In this document: in pieces, positions 29,140 through 38,828 of the stretch
Layout: each line of letters starts with the position of its first letter
Numbering within the stretch: position 1 is the stretch's first letter
Source of the DNA: Streptomyces dengpaensis
Lineage (GTDB): Bacteria > Actinomycetota > Actinomycetes > Streptomycetales > Streptomycetaceae
Assembly: GCF_002946835.1 (NCBI RefSeq)
Contig: NZ_CP026652.1
Span: forward strand, 3,658,001 to 3,722,000
DNA: 64,000 nucleotides
Reading direction: 5' to 3'
Notes under the pieces: model-generated
Seen by the model: only the letters and a program-made list of their open reading frames with translations
What the model was told of the DNA's origin: nothing
The model's database searches: none
Position numbers and translations under genes: made by a program

Positions 29140-30963
29140 TCAGCCGAGGTCGAAGGTGTTGGGCAGGCCCAGCCGGTAGCGGACCTCGTCGATCCGCTTC
29201 AGGGGCTCCATCTCCGGCGGCCGGTACAGCTCCCAGATCTCACAGCGCTCGGCGTCCGAATGGTCCGCGTCCAGGAGCGCGTTCACGGCGCGGCGCGCGG
29301 ACTCGTTGGCGCCTTCCATGGTGGCCAGGTCCACGTCGGTGCGCACGTAGTCGCCGACGAGGAAGAAGTTCGGCACCGCGGTCCGGGCGGAGGGGCGGTT
29401 GTAGAGGGTTCCCGTCGGGTGGATGAGGAGCGGCTCGCGGTTCTGCGGGTCCGGGCCGCCGAGCCCCGTCACCGCCGGGTCCATGAACCAGCCGAGCCGG
29501 TCGGCGTCGGTGAGCGTGGTCTTCCCGGCGTCGTTGAGGCCGTCCTTGAGCTGCGCCCAGGTCTCGGCGACGATCTCCTCCTTCGTACACTCCCGGGCCG
29601 TCTTGCCGTACAGGATCCCGGGCTTGTCCCACTCCGAGACGATCGCGGAGAGGCAGTCATGGGCGCTGCCGTCTCCGTAGTCGGCCGGAAAGTCTCGTAC
29701 GTCCCAGAATTGGGCCTGCCCGATGCCCGTCACCGACCACGGTGAGTCGAGGCAGTTGATGTGCCCGTGCACCACGGGTGTCGGCGTGCGCAGATAGAAC
29801 TGGATGCCCACCATCCAGTCCGTCTCCAGGGCATCGCACCTGGCGAGCTGCGGGTCGGCGGCGCGCAGGGCAGGGCCCCAGGTGCGACGGGCGTGCTCGA
29901 CCGGGAGCGCGGAGATGTAGTGATCGGCGGTGACGGTACGTTCCTGGCTCCCGTCCGGGGCCGAAACGCGTACGCCGACGACGCGCCCGCCCGCGTACAG
30001 AACCTCCCGCACCTGAGTCCGCGTCACGAACTCGACGCCCAGTGAGCGCAGATACGTCTCCCAGGGTGCGATCCAGGCCTCGCTCGTCGGGGCGTTGAGG
30101 ACGCGGTCGATGTCGGCGTCGCCGTCCATGCCGCGGCCGAGCAGGCCCCACAGCAGCAAGGCCTCCATGATGACGCGGCCGACCGTCCGCGTGGAGGCCA
30201 CCTCGGCGCGGGTGGCGACGAGGTTGCGGGTCTGGCCGATGCCGAGGACCGTCTGGTACTCCGCGCTCATGTCCCCGGCACGGATGAAGTCCCACCAGGA
30301 GGTCTTCTCCCACTCGTCCTCTCGGCGGGCGTCGCAGCTGGTGAGGTGGACGAGGAGACGGTCGGCGAAGTACGCGACCTCATGGGCGGGCAGCCGGGTG
30401 CCCAGGTCGAGGGCGGCCAGGAGCTGGTCGCGGATCCAGGACGGGGTGAGGTCGCCGGGCGCGGGCGGTGTCGTCGCCCGCCGCAGCGGGAAGTGGAGGT
30501 CGGGCCGTCCGCCCGCGCGGGCGAAGAGGGCCTCCGTGCCGCTGCGGAGGTTGCCGTGGACGCCGTTCGCGTTGCCCGGGAAGGGGATCCGGCGCATCAC
30601 ATCCGGGAGGTTCCGGTAGAAACCGGGGAAGAACCGGAAGCCGTGTTCGCCGGGGAGCGGCTTGCGGCCGCCGCCGCCCGTGCCGGGTACGTCCATCGAG
30701 CGGGCCTTGCCGCCGAGGACGTCGTAGTACTCGTAGACGGTCACCGCGTAGCCGCGTTCGGCGAGTTCGTGGGCGGCGCTGAGTCCGGAGACGCCGCCGC
30801 CGAGCACGGCGACGCGTGGGCCGGACGGGGCGGCGGCCGCGCTCTGGACGGGCATCAAGGCGGTGACGCCCACCGCTCCCACCGCTCCCCCGGCGGCGGC
30901 CAGGAAGCGTCTGCGCGTGTGACCGGTCTGCTCCTGAGGCTCCTGCGTGTGTTCTGTTGTCAT
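29140..30963 (-). CDS. Tat-exported FAD-dependent oxidoreductase (phytoene desaturase/HpnE-like)
   Basis: A 607-aa flavoprotein. The N-terminus has a twin-arginine signal ([11 protein letters not shown], then a hydrophobic Ala/Val stretch to about residue 45). An amine-oxidase/phytoene-desaturase FAD domain starts with [21 protein letters not shown], followed by [11 protein letters not shown] and [35 protein letters not shown] near the C-terminus is the second FAD motif. Related Streptomyces proteins are annotated as hydroxysqualene dehydroxylase-like; the real substrate is unknown and no hopanoid gene is nearby. ATG 30963 is chosen for the intact Tat signal. The bases before it are pyrimidine-rich and lack a Shine-Dalgarno site, so the mRNA may be leaderless. 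Confidence 0.82.
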   Translation of the reverse strand: MTTEHTQEPQEQTGHTRRRFLAAAGGAVGAVGVTALMPVQSAAAAPSGPRVAVLGGGVSGLSAAHELAERGYAVTVYEYYDVLGGKARSMDVPGTGGGGRKPLPGEHGFRFFPGFYRNLPDVMRRIPFPGNANGVHGNLRSGTEALFARAGGRPDLHFPLRRATTPPAPGDLTPSWIRDQLLAALDLGTRLPAHEVAYFADRLLVHLTSCDARREDEWEKTSWWDFIRAGDMSAEYQTVLGIGQTRNLVATRAEVASTRTVGRVIMEALLLWGLLGRGMDGDADIDRVLNAPTSEAWIAPWETYLRSLGVEFVTRTQVREVLYAGGRVVGVRVSAPDGSQERTVTADHYISALPVEHARRTWGPALRAADPQLARCDALETDWMVGIQFYLRTPTPVVHGHINCLDSPWSVTGIGQAQFWDVRDFPADYGDGSAHDCLSAIVSEWDKPGILYGKTARECTKEEIVAETWAQLKDGLNDAGKTTLTDADRLGWFMDPAVTGLGGPDPQNREPLLIHPTGTLYNRPSARTAVPNFFLVGDYVRTDVDLATMEGANESARRAVNALLDADHSDAERCEIWELYRPPEMEPLKRIDEVRYRLGLPNTFDLG

Positions 30964-31089
30964 GACTACGGGAGGGTAGGGAGGGGTGCCAAAGGTCGGA
31001 ACCCACGTTCCCGGCCACCACAGCATCCTCACAACACGCGGCAACAGACACGCGACAACAGACACGCGACAACAGAGGGAGAGACAGCG

Positions 31090-31716
31090 ATGCCACGCGT
31101 TTTCGTGCAGGGACAGCCCGTCGACTCGTATCCGGGGCTCGCGCCCGAGGCCGGGCGGGGAGCGGTGCGGCGCATCACTGAAGTGGGTGAAGAGGTGTTG
31201 CACAAGCCGTGCCGGGACGTGACCGAGTTCGGTCCCGATCTCGCCGCGCTCATCGACGACATGTTCCTGACCATGTACGTCGCCGAAGGCGCGGGGCTCG
31301 CCGCGAATCAGGTCGGCGTCGGCCTCAGGCTCTTCGTCTACGACTGCCCGGACGACGACGGCGTCCGGCACGTCGGGCACATCGCCAACCCGGTCCTGGA
31401 CCGGCTCGACCCGGCCGACCGGCGGCTCCTCGACGAGGGCGAGGGGTGCCTGTCCGTCCCGGGCGCGGTCATGGACGTACCCCGCCCGGACCGTGCCGTC
31501 GTACGCGGCGTCGACAAGGACGGGAACGCCCTGGTCGTCGAGGGGACGGGGTACTTCGCGCGGTGCCTGGAGCACGAGACCGACCACGTCAACGGCCACG
31601 TCTACCTGGACCGGCTCTCCAAGCGGGAGCGGAAGGAGGCGCTGCGGCAGGTGGCGGACCGGCGGGAGGAGGTGTTCGCGCGACGGGCCGCCAACACGGC
31701 GGCCCTCAGCGGCTGA
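31090..31716 (+). CDS. def: Peptide deformylase
   Basis: A 208-aa metalloenzyme that removes the formyl group from nascent protein N-termini. The three family motifs are present: [10 protein letters not shown] (residues 67-76), EGCLSVPG with metal ligand Cys120, and EHETDH with ligands His162 and His166 and catalytic Glu163. The N-terminal ~30 residues are an actinobacterial extension. AGGGAGAG precedes ATG 31090. It is divergent from the Tat flavoprotein and may be a second, non-essential deformylase; the fmt partner is not adjacent. Confidence 0.93.
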   Translation: MPRVFVQGQPVDSYPGLAPEAGRGAVRRITEVGEEVLHKPCRDVTEFGPDLAALIDDMFLTMYVAEGAGLAANQVGVGLRLFVYDCPDDDGVRHVGHIANPVLDRLDPADRRLLDEGEGCLSVPGAVMDVPRPDRAVVRGVDKDGNALVVEGTGYFARCLEHETDHVNGHVYLDRLSKRERKEALRQVADRREEVFARRAANTAALSG

Positions 31717-31788
31717 TCACGCCTCGCCCACCGGTCACGCCTCGCCCACCGCACCTCGGCCACCCACCGCGCCTCGCCCACCCGTCAC
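31717..31788. repeat. 18-bp tandem repeats between def and the reductase gene
   Basis: TCACGCCTCGCCCACCGG (31717-31734) is followed by an almost identical unit (31735-31752) and two diverged units. They begin directly at the def stop codon and fill most of the gap to the convergent gene. No stable terminator hairpin is evident here. Confidence 0.65.
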
Positions 31789-31820
31789 GCCGGAGCCACC
31801 CGTCGCGACGCCGCCGCTGA

Positions 31821-33119
31821 TCACGCCTTCGGCGCCACCTTCGACAGGCCGTTGATGATGCGGTCCATCGCGTCGCCGCCCGTCGGGTCCGTGAGGTTCG
31901 CGAGCATCTTCAGGGTGAACTTCATCAGCAGGGGGTGGGTCAGGCCGCGCTGGGTGGCGATCTTCATGACCTTCGGGTTGCCGATGAGCTTCACGAAGGC
32001 GCGGCCGAGGTTGTAGTAGCCGCCGTAGGTGTCCTTGAGGACGCGCGGGTAGCGCTGGAGGGCGAGTTCGCGCTGGCCGGGGGTGGCGCGCGCGTGGGCC
32101 TGGACGATGACGTCGGCGGCGATCTGGCCGGATTCCATGGCGTAGGCGATGCCCTCGCCGTTGAAGGGGTTCACCAGGCCGCCGGCGTCGCCGACCAGCA
32201 ACAGGCCCTTCGTGTAGTGCGGTTGGCGGTTGAAGGCCATGGGGAGGGCGGCGCCGCGGATCGGGCCGGTCATGTTCTCGGGGGTGTAGCCCCAGTCCTC
32301 CGGCATCGACGCGCACCAGGCCTTGAGGACCTCGCGCCAGTCGAGCTCCTTGAAGGAGTCCGAGGTGTTCAGCACACCGAGGCCGACGTTCGACGTACCG
32401 TCGCCCATGCCGAAGATCCAGCCGTAGCCGGGGAGCAGACGGTCCTCGCCCGGCCCCCGGCGGTCCCACAGTTCGAGCCACGACTCCAGGTAGTCGTCGT
32501 CGTGGCGCGGGGAGGTGAAGTACGTGCGGACCGCGACGCCCATCGGGCGGTCCTCGCGGCGGTGCAGCCCCATCGCGAGCGAGAGGCGGGTGGAGTTGCC
32601 GTCGGCGGCCACCACCAGCGGGGCGTGGAAGGTGACCTCCCGCTTCTCTCCCGAGTCGCCGAGCTTCGCGTGAACGCCCGTGATGCGGCCCGTGCGGTCG
32701 TCGATGATCGGGGCGCCGACGTTGCAGCGCTCGAACAGCCGCGCGCCCGCCTTCTGCGCCTGGCGCGCCAGCTGCTCGTCGAAGTCGTCCCGCTTGCGGA
32801 CGAGTCCGTAGTCGGGGAAGGAGGCGAGATCCGGCCAGTCCAGCTGGAGGCGGACGCCGCCGCCGATGATGCGCAGGCCCTTGTTACGGAGCCAGCCCGC
32901 CTCCTCCGAGATGTCGATCCCCATCGAGACCAGCTGCTTGGTGGCACGCGGGGTCAGCCCGTCGCCGCACACCTTCTCGCGCGGGAACGCGGTCTTCTCC
33001 AGGAGCAGGACGTCCAGTCCCGCCTTGGCGAGGTAGTACGCGGTGGTGGAACCGGCTGGCCCGGCCCCGACGACGATGACATCGGCGGTGTTTTCGGAGA
33101 GGGGCTGGGGCTCGGTCAC
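31821..33119 (-). CDS. Geranylgeranyl reductase family flavoprotein, possible menaquinone reductase
   Basis: A 432-aa FAD protein of the geranylgeranyl reductase family. VIVVGAGPAGSTTAYYLAKAG binds the ADP of FAD; FPREKVCGDGLTPRA is the family's redox/substrate motif; LLVGDAGGLVNPFNGEGI is the second FAD motif. Members saturate isoprenoid double bonds. Mycobacterial MenJ does this to menaquinone, and menG and mqnC lie nearby, so reduction of the menaquinone side chain is a reasonable inference. GTG 33119 has GGGGAGAA upstream; ATG 33170 would add 17 residues. Confidence 0.85.
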   Translation of the reverse strand: MTEPQPLSENTADVIVVGAGPAGSTTAYYLAKAGLDVLLLEKTAFPREKVCGDGLTPRATKQLVSMGIDISEEAGWLRNKGLRIIGGGVRLQLDWPDLASFPDYGLVRKRDDFDEQLARQAQKAGARLFERCNVGAPIIDDRTGRITGVHAKLGDSGEKREVTFHAPLVVAADGNSTRLSLAMGLHRREDRPMGVAVRTYFTSPRHDDDYLESWLELWDRRGPGEDRLLPGYGWIFGMGDGTSNVGLGVLNTSDSFKELDWREVLKAWCASMPEDWGYTPENMTGPIRGAALPMAFNRQPHYTKGLLLVGDAGGLVNPFNGEGIAYAMESGQIAADVIVQAHARATPGQRELALQRYPRVLKDTYGGYYNLGRAFVKLIGNPKVMKIATQRGLTHPLLMKFTLKMLANLTDPTGGDAMDRIINGLSKVAPKA

Positions 33120-33217
33120 GGCGGGTTCTCCCCAAGATTCGAAATCAACGTGCCGACGGGCACTGGACATGGGCAGTCTATGCAGCGGTACTGATCACCT
33201 GGCTGAAGGGTTGCCCT

Positions 33218-33724
33218 GTGAACCGAGCTCTCCCCGATGTACAGCTCCGTGTCCCCACCGACGAGGACGCCATCGCCTGGCACCGGATCTTCGCCGACCC
33301 GGAGGTCATGGAGTTCCACGGGGGCAGTGCGGCGGAGCTGTCGGAGTACGAGGAGCTCACCGCGCGGCAGCGGCGGCACGACGCGGAGCGCGGGTTCTGC
33401 CTGTGGACGATGGTCGGCCCGGCCGGCGAGGTGCTCGGTTTCACCGGGGCGCAGCCGTGGCCGCACGCGTGGGGCCCGACCGGGCAGATCGAGATCGGCT
33501 GGCGGCTGGGGCGGGCGCACTGGGGCAAGGGGTACGTCACGGCGGCCGCCCGCACCACCCTTGAGCGGGTCCGCACGGCGGGCGTCTCCGGCGTCGTCGC
33601 GATGGTCGACGCGCGCAACGAACGCTCGATCGCGGTGACGCAACGGCTCGGCATGGAGCTCGCCGAGCGGTGCACGATCCCGGGGTCGGGGCAGGAGGGA
33701 CACCGCTACCGGCTGGCCCTGTAA
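33218..33724 (+). CDS. GNAT family N-acetyltransferase
   Basis: A 168-aa acetyltransferase of the RimJ/RimL-like type. It shows LRVPTDEDAIAWHRIFADPE at the N-terminus, IEIGWRLGRAHWGKGYVTAA (acetyl-CoA-binding motif A, Arg/Gly loop) and VAMVDARNERSIAVTQRLGM (motif B). GTG 33218 follows GAAGG. It is divergent from the reductase gene and followed by the PASTA gene on the same strand. The acceptor is unknown. Confidence 0.87.
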   Translation: MNRALPDVQLRVPTDEDAIAWHRIFADPEVMEFHGGSAAELSEYEELTARQRRHDAERGFCLWTMVGPAGEVLGFTGAQPWPHAWGPTGQIEIGWRLGRAHWGKGYVTAAARTTLERVRTAGVSGVVAMVDARNERSIAVTQRLGMELAERCTIPGSGQEGHRYRLAL

Positions 33725-33817
33725 ACCCGCCCTGGCAAGCCTTCTCACGGCTTTCTTACGGCTTCCGGAAGGGCACGGCCGGGGCTTACCCTTCCGGTAC
33801 CGCTGGGGGTGACGTCT

Positions 33818-34150
33818 GTGCGCATAACACCCAAGACACCCGAAGTGCGCGTGCCGCGGCTCGTGGGCCTGATGGCCGTGGACGCGCGTGAGACGGCCGA
33901 GGCGAGAGGCGTGCTGCTCGCCGCGCCCGACCGGCCGGACTTCCATCTCACGGTCGTCGACTACGTCGTACGCCAGTACCCCCTGCCCGGCACCGAGGTC
34001 CCGCGCGGTGCGGTGGTCACGGTGTGGTTCGACCTCGGGGACGCCGAGGGCGGCGCGGGGGTGCGCGAGACACGTCTGCCACGGCCGCCGTCGGGCGGCA
34101 TGCGGCGCGAACTCGACGAGCCGGGCGACCCGTTCGAGGTCCTCAGGTGA
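33818..34150 (+). CDS. Small PASTA-domain protein
   Basis: A 110-aa protein with one PASTA-like domain: VRVPRLVGLMAVDARETAEARG, then VVRQYPLPGTEVPRGAVVTVWFD, the usual pattern for the beta-lactam/muropeptide-binding fold. No signal peptide or membrane helix is visible, so it appears cytoplasmic, unlike PASTA domains of Ser/Thr kinases. GTG 33818 has GGGGGT upstream; GTG 33809 is an alternative. The C-terminal ~25 residues are Arg/Glu/Pro-rich. Function unknown. Confidence 0.75.
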   Translation: MRITPKTPEVRVPRLVGLMAVDARETAEARGVLLAAPDRPDFHLTVVDYVVRQYPLPGTEVPRGAVVTVWFDLGDAEGGAGVRETRLPRPPSGGMRRELDEPGDPFEVLR

Positions 34151-34190
34151 ACCGCCGGGCCATGGTGACCCTCCGGCCCACGGTGAGCCG

Positions 34191-34886
34191 CTAGACGGTC
34201 TTGAAGCCGCGGTGCAGCGCGACGACCCCGCCCGTCAGGTTCCGCCAGGCGACCTTCGACCAGCCGGCCTTGCGCAGGCGCTCGGCCAGCTCGGGCTGGT
34301 TCGGCCAGGCGCGGATGGACTCGGCGAGGTAGACGTACGCGTCGGGGTTGGAGGAGACAGCGCGGGCGACCGGCGGCAGCGCGCGCATCAGGTACTCGGT
34401 GTACACCGTGCGGAACGGCGCCCAGGTGGGGTGCGAGAACTCGCAGATCACGACGCGGCCGCCGGGCTTGGTCACCCGGTACAGCTCGCTCAGCGCGGCG
34501 TCGGTGTCCTGCACGTTGCGCAGCCCGAAGGAGATCGTGACCGCGTCGAAGGTGTCGTCCTTGAAGGGCAGCTTCGTCGCGTCGCCCGCCGTGAGCGGCA
34601 GCCAGGGGTGGTTCTTCTTGCCTACCCGGAGCATGCCGAGGGAGAAGTCGCAGGGCACGACGTACGCGCCCGTGCGGGCGAAGGGGAGGGAGGAGGTGGC
34701 CGTGCCGGCCGCCAGGTCCAGGATCTTCTGCGCGGGCCGCGCGTCGACCGCCTTCGCGACCTCCTTGCGCCACACCCGGTCCTGGCCGAGCGACAGCAGG
34801 TCGTTCGTCAGGTCGTACCGTTCCGCCACGTCGTCGAACATCGAGGCGACTTCGTGCGGCTGCTTGTCCAGGGATGCGCGGATCAC
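34191..34886 (-). CDS. menG: Demethylmenaquinone methyltransferase
   Basis: A 231-aa UbiE/MenG-type SAM methyltransferase that adds the ring methyl group in the last step of menaquinone synthesis. Evidence: [20 protein letters not shown] at the N-terminus, SAM motif [17 protein letters not shown], the signature [10 protein letters not shown], and [20 protein letters not shown] at the end. The start is GTG 34886. It is about 100 bases downstream of the imidazolonepropionase-like gene and mqnC on the same strand and may share their transcript. Confidence 0.93.
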   Translation of the reverse strand: MIRASLDKQPHEVASMFDDVAERYDLTNDLLSLGQDRVWRKEVAKAVDARPAQKILDLAAGTATSSLPFARTGAYVVPCDFSLGMLRVGKKNHPWLPLTAGDATKLPFKDDTFDAVTISFGLRNVQDTDAALSELYRVTKPGGRVVICEFSHPTWAPFRTVYTEYLMRALPPVARAVSSNPDAYVYLAESIRAWPNQPELAERLRKAGWSKVAWRNLTGGVVALHRGFKTV

Positions 34887-34989
34887 CGTCCCATTGTGGC
34901 AGTAGGGGGCGGACGACTCTCCAGCGCCCGGCCCGTACGGGGCTCAAGAGCGCCCGGCTCGTACGCCGGTCCCGTTGGCCGGCTGACCG

Positions 34990-35439
34990 CTATCGGCGTC
35001 TGTGGACCAGGCGGCCCGCGCACACGGTGGCGATGCACGCGCCGGTCTCGTCGAAGACGGCGAGGTCGGCGCGGGCCGCGTCGACGATCGCCGTCGGCCG
35101 AGTACGCGGCAGGACCACGACGCCGTTCCGCGCGGCGGCGGCCCGGAGTTCCGGCGTACCGGCGTGCTCCTCGAGGACCGCCACCGCGCCCGACTTCAGT
35201 ACCGCGTGGACGCGTTCGCGTGGTGTCGGCGCGTCCGCGAGCGGGCCCGCATGGATGAGGGCGGGCCCGAGAACCCCGGGCCACCGCCGCACACGCGCCC
35301 CCGGAAACCGTTCCAGCAGCGCGTCCAGCGGCCCGACCCCCGCAACCCGGTCGCCGTCCACGGCGACGGCGCCGTCCTGGACCGGGTGCGGATCGTCCCA
35401 GCTGAGCCGCACCTCGTCGGCGGCGTGAATCGTCAGCAC
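34990..35439 (-). CDS. Imidazolonepropionase-like domain protein (amidohydrolase stub)
   Basis: A 149-aa protein matching only the outer beta-sandwich of amidohydrolases (LTIHAADEVRLSWDDPHPVQ, GAVAVDGDRVAGVGPL) and the C-terminal strand pair (IVDAARADLAVFDETGACIATVCAGRLV). The TIM-barrel catalytic core and metal ligands are replaced by a short Ala/Leu-rich linker, so hydrolase activity is unlikely. It ends before menG and begins seven bases after mqnC ends, so it is probably cotranscribed with the futalosine-pathway gene. Family members next to mqnC occur in Streptomyces, but I know of no assigned role. Confidence 0.75.
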   Translation of the reverse strand: MLTIHAADEVRLSWDDPHPVQDGAVAVDGDRVAGVGPLDALLERFPGARVRRWPGVLGPALIHAGPLADAPTPRERVHAVLKSGAVAVLEEHAGTPELRAAAARNGVVVLPRTRPTAIVDAARADLAVFDETGACIATVCAGRLVHRRR

Positions 35440-35446
35440 GGCACGG

Positions 35447-36646
35447 CTAGTTGGAGGCGAGCAGCTTCAGCTCGGGGTGGGCGGTGCCGCCCTCGATCGC
35501 GGTGGACGAGATGTGCGACATGACCCGCTCGTCGACCGGGTCGTTCGCCGGGTCGTCGTGGACGACGATGTGCTCGTACGTCGTCGTCCGCTGGGCGGGC
35601 ACACGCCCGGCCCTGCGGATCAGGTCGATGATCTCCAGGCGGTTGGAGCGGTGCTTGGCGCCCGCCGAGGAGACGACGTTCTCCTCCAGCATGATCGAGC
35701 CGAGGTCGTCCGCGCCGTAGTGCAGTGACAACTGGCCGACCTCCTTGCCGGTGGTCAGCCACGAGCCCTGGATGTGCGCGATGTTGTCCATGAACAGCCG
35801 CGCGATGGCGATCATCCGCAGGTACTCGAAGAGCGTGGCCTGCGTCCGCCCCTTCAGGTGGTTGTTCTCGGGCTGGTACGTGTACGGGATGAAGGCGCGG
35901 AAGCCACCCGTCCGGTCCTGTACGTCACGGATCATCCGCAGGTGCTCGATGCGCTCGGCATTGGTCTCGCCGGTGCCCATGAGCATGGTGGACGTCGACT
36001 CGACGCCCAGCCCGTGCGCGGTCTCCATGATCTCCAGCCAGCGCTCGCCGCTCTCCTTCAGCGGGGCGATCGCCTTGCGCGGCCGCGCGGGGAGCAGTTC
36101 CGCACCGGCGCCGGCGAAGGAGTCGAGCCCGGCGGCGTGAATCCGCTGGATGGCCTCCTCCACGCTCACCTTGGAGATACGAGCCATGTGCTCGACCTCC
36201 GACGCGCCGAGGGAGTGGATCACAAGCTGCGGGTACGCGGCCTTGATGGCGGCGAAGTGCTCCTCGTAGTACTCGACGCCGTAGTCCGGGTGGTGCCCGC
36301 CCTGGAACATGATCTGCGTACCGCCGAGCTCGACGGTCTCGGCACACCGCCGCAGAATGTCGTCCAGATCCCGGGTCCACCCCTTCGCGGTGTCCTTCGG
36401 GGCCGCGTAGAAGGCGCAGAACTTGCACGCCGTGACGCACACGTTCGTGTAGTTGATGTTGCGCTCGATGATGTACGTGGCGATGTGCTCGGTACCGGCG
36501 TACCTGCGCCGGCGTACGGCGTCGGCGGCGGCGCCCAGCGCGTGCAGCGGGGCGTCGCGGTAGAGGTCGAGCGCCTCTTCGGGAGTGATCCGACCACCGG
36601 CGGCGGCGCGGTCGAGGACGGACTGAAGGTCGGCCTTCTCGGTCAC
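35447..36646 (-). CDS. mqnC: Cyclic dehypoxanthine futalosine synthase
   Basis: A 399-aa radical SAM enzyme of the futalosine route to menaquinone. It cyclises dehypoxanthine futalosine. The cluster motif CVTACKFC (CX3CX2C) is at about residues 72-79, followed by FYAAPKDTAKGWT. GTQIMFQGGHHPDYGVEYYE and FIPYTYQPENNHL are family segments. Length and motifs separate it from MqnE. It is followed after seven bases by the amidohydrolase stub. Confidence 0.94.
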   Translation of the reverse strand: MTEKADLQSVLDRAAAGGRITPEEALDLYRDAPLHALGAAADAVRRRRYAGTEHIATYIIERNINYTNVCVTACKFCAFYAAPKDTAKGWTRDLDDILRRCAETVELGGTQIMFQGGHHPDYGVEYYEEHFAAIKAAYPQLVIHSLGASEVEHMARISKVSVEEAIQRIHAAGLDSFAGAGAELLPARPRKAIAPLKESGERWLEIMETAHGLGVESTSTMLMGTGETNAERIEHLRMIRDVQDRTGGFRAFIPYTYQPENNHLKGRTQATLFEYLRMIAIARLFMDNIAHIQGSWLTTGKEVGQLSLHYGADDLGSIMLEENVVSSAGAKHRSNRLEIIDLIRRAGRVPAQRTTTYEHIVVHDDPANDPVDERVMSHISSTAIEGGTAHPELKLLASN

Positions 36647-37055
36647 CGGAGCGTCCCTTTCGGCAGGAAATCAGATAGGCGCGTAGCGCTTCGCAATAGG
36701 GGTGGTGGTGGGAGACGGGTGGGCGGACCGATCCAGCCTACGCCAGCCGGTTCGGTCACCCGACGTCAGGCCGCGTACGCCCCGATCAGGTGCCCGCCGT
36801 CGGGCCGCGCACGGCCCCGGTCACGAGCGCGACTCAGGCCCTGTACGTGTAGGTTCCAGGCGCCCACGTCCCTCGGGGGGCGCCTGGACTGCTGCGGAGT
36901 GGACCGTCTCGTCAGATGTCCCCGGCGGTTCGTCCGAGTTTTGTGTCTCCCTGGGGAGAGTCCGGGGGAGGCGTGGCGGGTGATCCCTTAAGCAACAGTG
37001 AGCAACGTTCGTCGATGCTTCGTGGCTGTCCCTGGACGGCAAAGTCAGTCGACAG
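36647..37055. other. Intergenic region upstream of mqnC
   Basis: This region holds the mqnC promoter side and a hairpin at 36856-36887. No gene with a ribosome binding site is visible; short open frames here have no recognisable content. Confidence 0.4.
36856..36887. terminator. Terminator-like hairpin
   Basis: CCAGGCGCCC and GGGCGCCTGG form a perfect 10-bp stem with a 12-base loop. No intact gene ends beside it; it may be left over from a gene lost here or insulate mqnC from the relic to its right. Confidence 0.5.
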
Positions 37056-37240
37056 TGCAGGCCAAGGTGCTGGAAAAGTCGACGCTGCCGCATATGCCCG
37101 GCGGCCTGGACCGCCCCTCGGAGGGGCCCGTCGTCCTCGACGGGGTCGACTTCGCGGCCCTTCCGGAGGCGCGGCTCACCCAGGTACGGGCCGAGAGGAT
37201 CGGCTTTGTCTTCCAGAACTTCGGCGTTTTGCCGGATGCT
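37056..37240 (+). pseudogene. ABC transporter ATP-binding protein relic
   Basis: The frame reads VLEKSTLPHMPGGLDRPSEG, then VVLDGVDFAALPEARLTQVR, ERIGFVFQNFGVLPD. This is the stretch from a damaged Walker A (the GKST box is EKST) to the Q-loop of a MacB/LolD-type ATPase. No start, no signature motif, Walker B or permease follows; the frame then runs into a hairpin. Only about 60 codons survive, so this is a gene remnant. Confidence 0.75.
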
Positions 37241-37275
37241 GTCGGCGTATCCGGCAGGAACCGCAACTGCGGGGA

Positions 37276-37312
37276 ATCAGCGACACGCCATCCGCCTCGG
37301 CGTGTCGCTGAT
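37276..37312 (-). terminator. Terminator after the glycerophosphodiesterase gene
   Basis: ATCAGCGACACGCC and GGCGTGTCGCTGAT form a perfect 14-bp stem with a 9-base loop, 32 bases beyond the stop codon of the minus-strand gene. On that strand a short T/C-rich run follows. Confidence 0.85.
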
Positions 37313-37343
37313 CGTTTCCTTGCAGATTCCCCCTCGCCCGGGC

Positions 37344-38477
37344 TCAGCCTTCGGTCGGAGTGGTGTACTGCTTCGGCAGCTTGAGACCGCGCTGCTCCAT
37401 GACCTCGCGGAGCCGGTCCGGGTAGTCGGTGATGATGCCGTCCACGCCATCATCGATGAGCTTGTTCATCGTGGGCTGGTCGTCCACCGTCCAGGGGATG
37501 ACCTTCAGGCCGGCCCGGTGCGCGTCGTCCACCAGCTTCCTGGTGGTGTACGGGACGTAGCCGGGGTCGGTGACCTGGCCGTTCTGCGGATAGCCGTGCA
37601 CCGGCGAGATCGCGTCCGCGTCGAAGGACTTGGTTGCTGCGACCAGGTCGCCGCCGAAGTCGTCAATGTCGATGCCTCCGAGCCACGGCGAGGCGCCCGG
37701 CTGGCCGACCTGCAGGAACTGCTGACCGTTGGTCAGCGCCACGATCGGCAGTTCTGGGGCGACCTCGCGCATGCGCATGAGCGCACCCCAGTCGAAGCTC
37801 TGGATGGACACCTGAGAGGCAAGGCCGGACTCCCGCACCTGACGCGAGACGATCTGGACGAACTCCTCGCGGGGGGCGGTCTCCTGCGGGGCTCCGGCTT
37901 CGACCTTGGTCTCGATGTTCATCCAGACCTTGTCCGCCTTGTACTGCTTGACCAGGTCGAAGACCTCGGTGAGCAGCGGCATCCGGGCGCCCGGGCTCGG
38001 GCGCTGTCCGGGGTACTGAGGCAGGGTCTGGGTCCCGCAGTCGAGGGTGCGGACCTGCGCCAGGGTCAGGTTGACGATGTATTTGCCGACGTAGGGGTAC
38101 TCCGGGTCGTTCGCCGTGACGGGACCAGTGTCCTGGCACTTGGCGCCGGAAATCTTCCGATCGTGCGTGACGACCGCCTGGTGGTCTTCGGTGATCTGGA
38201 TGTCGAGTTCGAGCGTGCTCACCCCGGTCCGCAGGGCGTTGCTGAAGGAGGCCGGAGTGCTCTCGACGACCAGCCCCAGACCTCCCCGGTGGGCCTGCAG
38301 GTCGAATCCCCGCGGACCGAAGGTGTGTCCCTGGCTCAGCTCCGGCCGGACCGGCGCGGGGCCGGCGTCGGCAGCCGCGAGCGGCACGGCCACAGCAAGG
38401 GCGCAGGCGCCGGCGGCAAGCGCAGTAACCGTGCGCGCCACGATGCGGCGCGTGCGGCGCTCATGACAGTTTTGCAT
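37344..38477 (-). CDS. Secreted glycerophosphodiester phosphodiesterase
   Basis: A 377-aa exported GDPD-family enzyme that hydrolyses glycerophosphodiesters to glycerol 3-phosphate and alcohols, probably to scavenge phosphate. A signal peptide (Arg-rich, then ALAAGACALAVAVPLAAADA, about 1-38) leads into the TIM barrel: LQAHRGGLGLVVESTPASF (general-acid His and metal-ligand Glu), LELDIQITEDHQAVVTHDR and the C-terminal PWTVDDQPTMNKLIDDGVDG. ATG 38477 with AAGGA ten bases upstream gives a proper signal peptide; a start at 38570 does not. It is monocistronic, with a terminator behind it. Confidence 0.91.
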   Translation of the reverse strand: MQNCHERRTRRIVARTVTALAAGACALAVAVPLAAADAGPAPVRPELSQGHTFGPRGFDLQAHRGGLGLVVESTPASFSNALRTGVSTLELDIQITEDHQAVVTHDRKISGAKCQDTGPVTANDPEYPYVGKYIVNLTLAQVRTLDCGTQTLPQYPGQRPSPGARMPLLTEVFDLVKQYKADKVWMNIETKVEAGAPQETAPREEFVQIVSRQVRESGLASQVSIQSFDWGALMRMREVAPELPIVALTNGQQFLQVGQPGASPWLGGIDIDDFGGDLVAATKSFDADAISPVHGYPQNGQVTDPGYVPYTTRKLVDDAHRAGLKVIPWTVDDQPTMNKLIDDGVDGIITDYPDRLREVMEQRGLKLPKQYTTPTEG

Positions 38478-38828
38478 GAAAGTCGTGTCCTTTTCATAAG
38501 GAATGCCGATGGGCAGTCCCCACCCTTGGACTGCGACCGAACCGGCCGGTTTTGCTAGGCCTTCCGACAAACGACGGCCAGGTGACGAGCAGAAGTGACC
38601 ACGGCTGGGGCCGCTCCCTGACGCCGCGTACAGGTCAGGGCGTCCATGTGCTACCGCCGACCGATCGTCACCATGTCAGGCAATGACTACGCGGAGCGGA
38701 GAGAGGGCGCGTCCATCGGAACAGGGGAACGCCAACCCACTTGTACGTCCAACTTCCACTCCCTTGCCCTCAGGGCCGGACAAGGGACACGAACGCCCGG
38801 AAAGGACCATCAGAAACCAGACGTTGCA

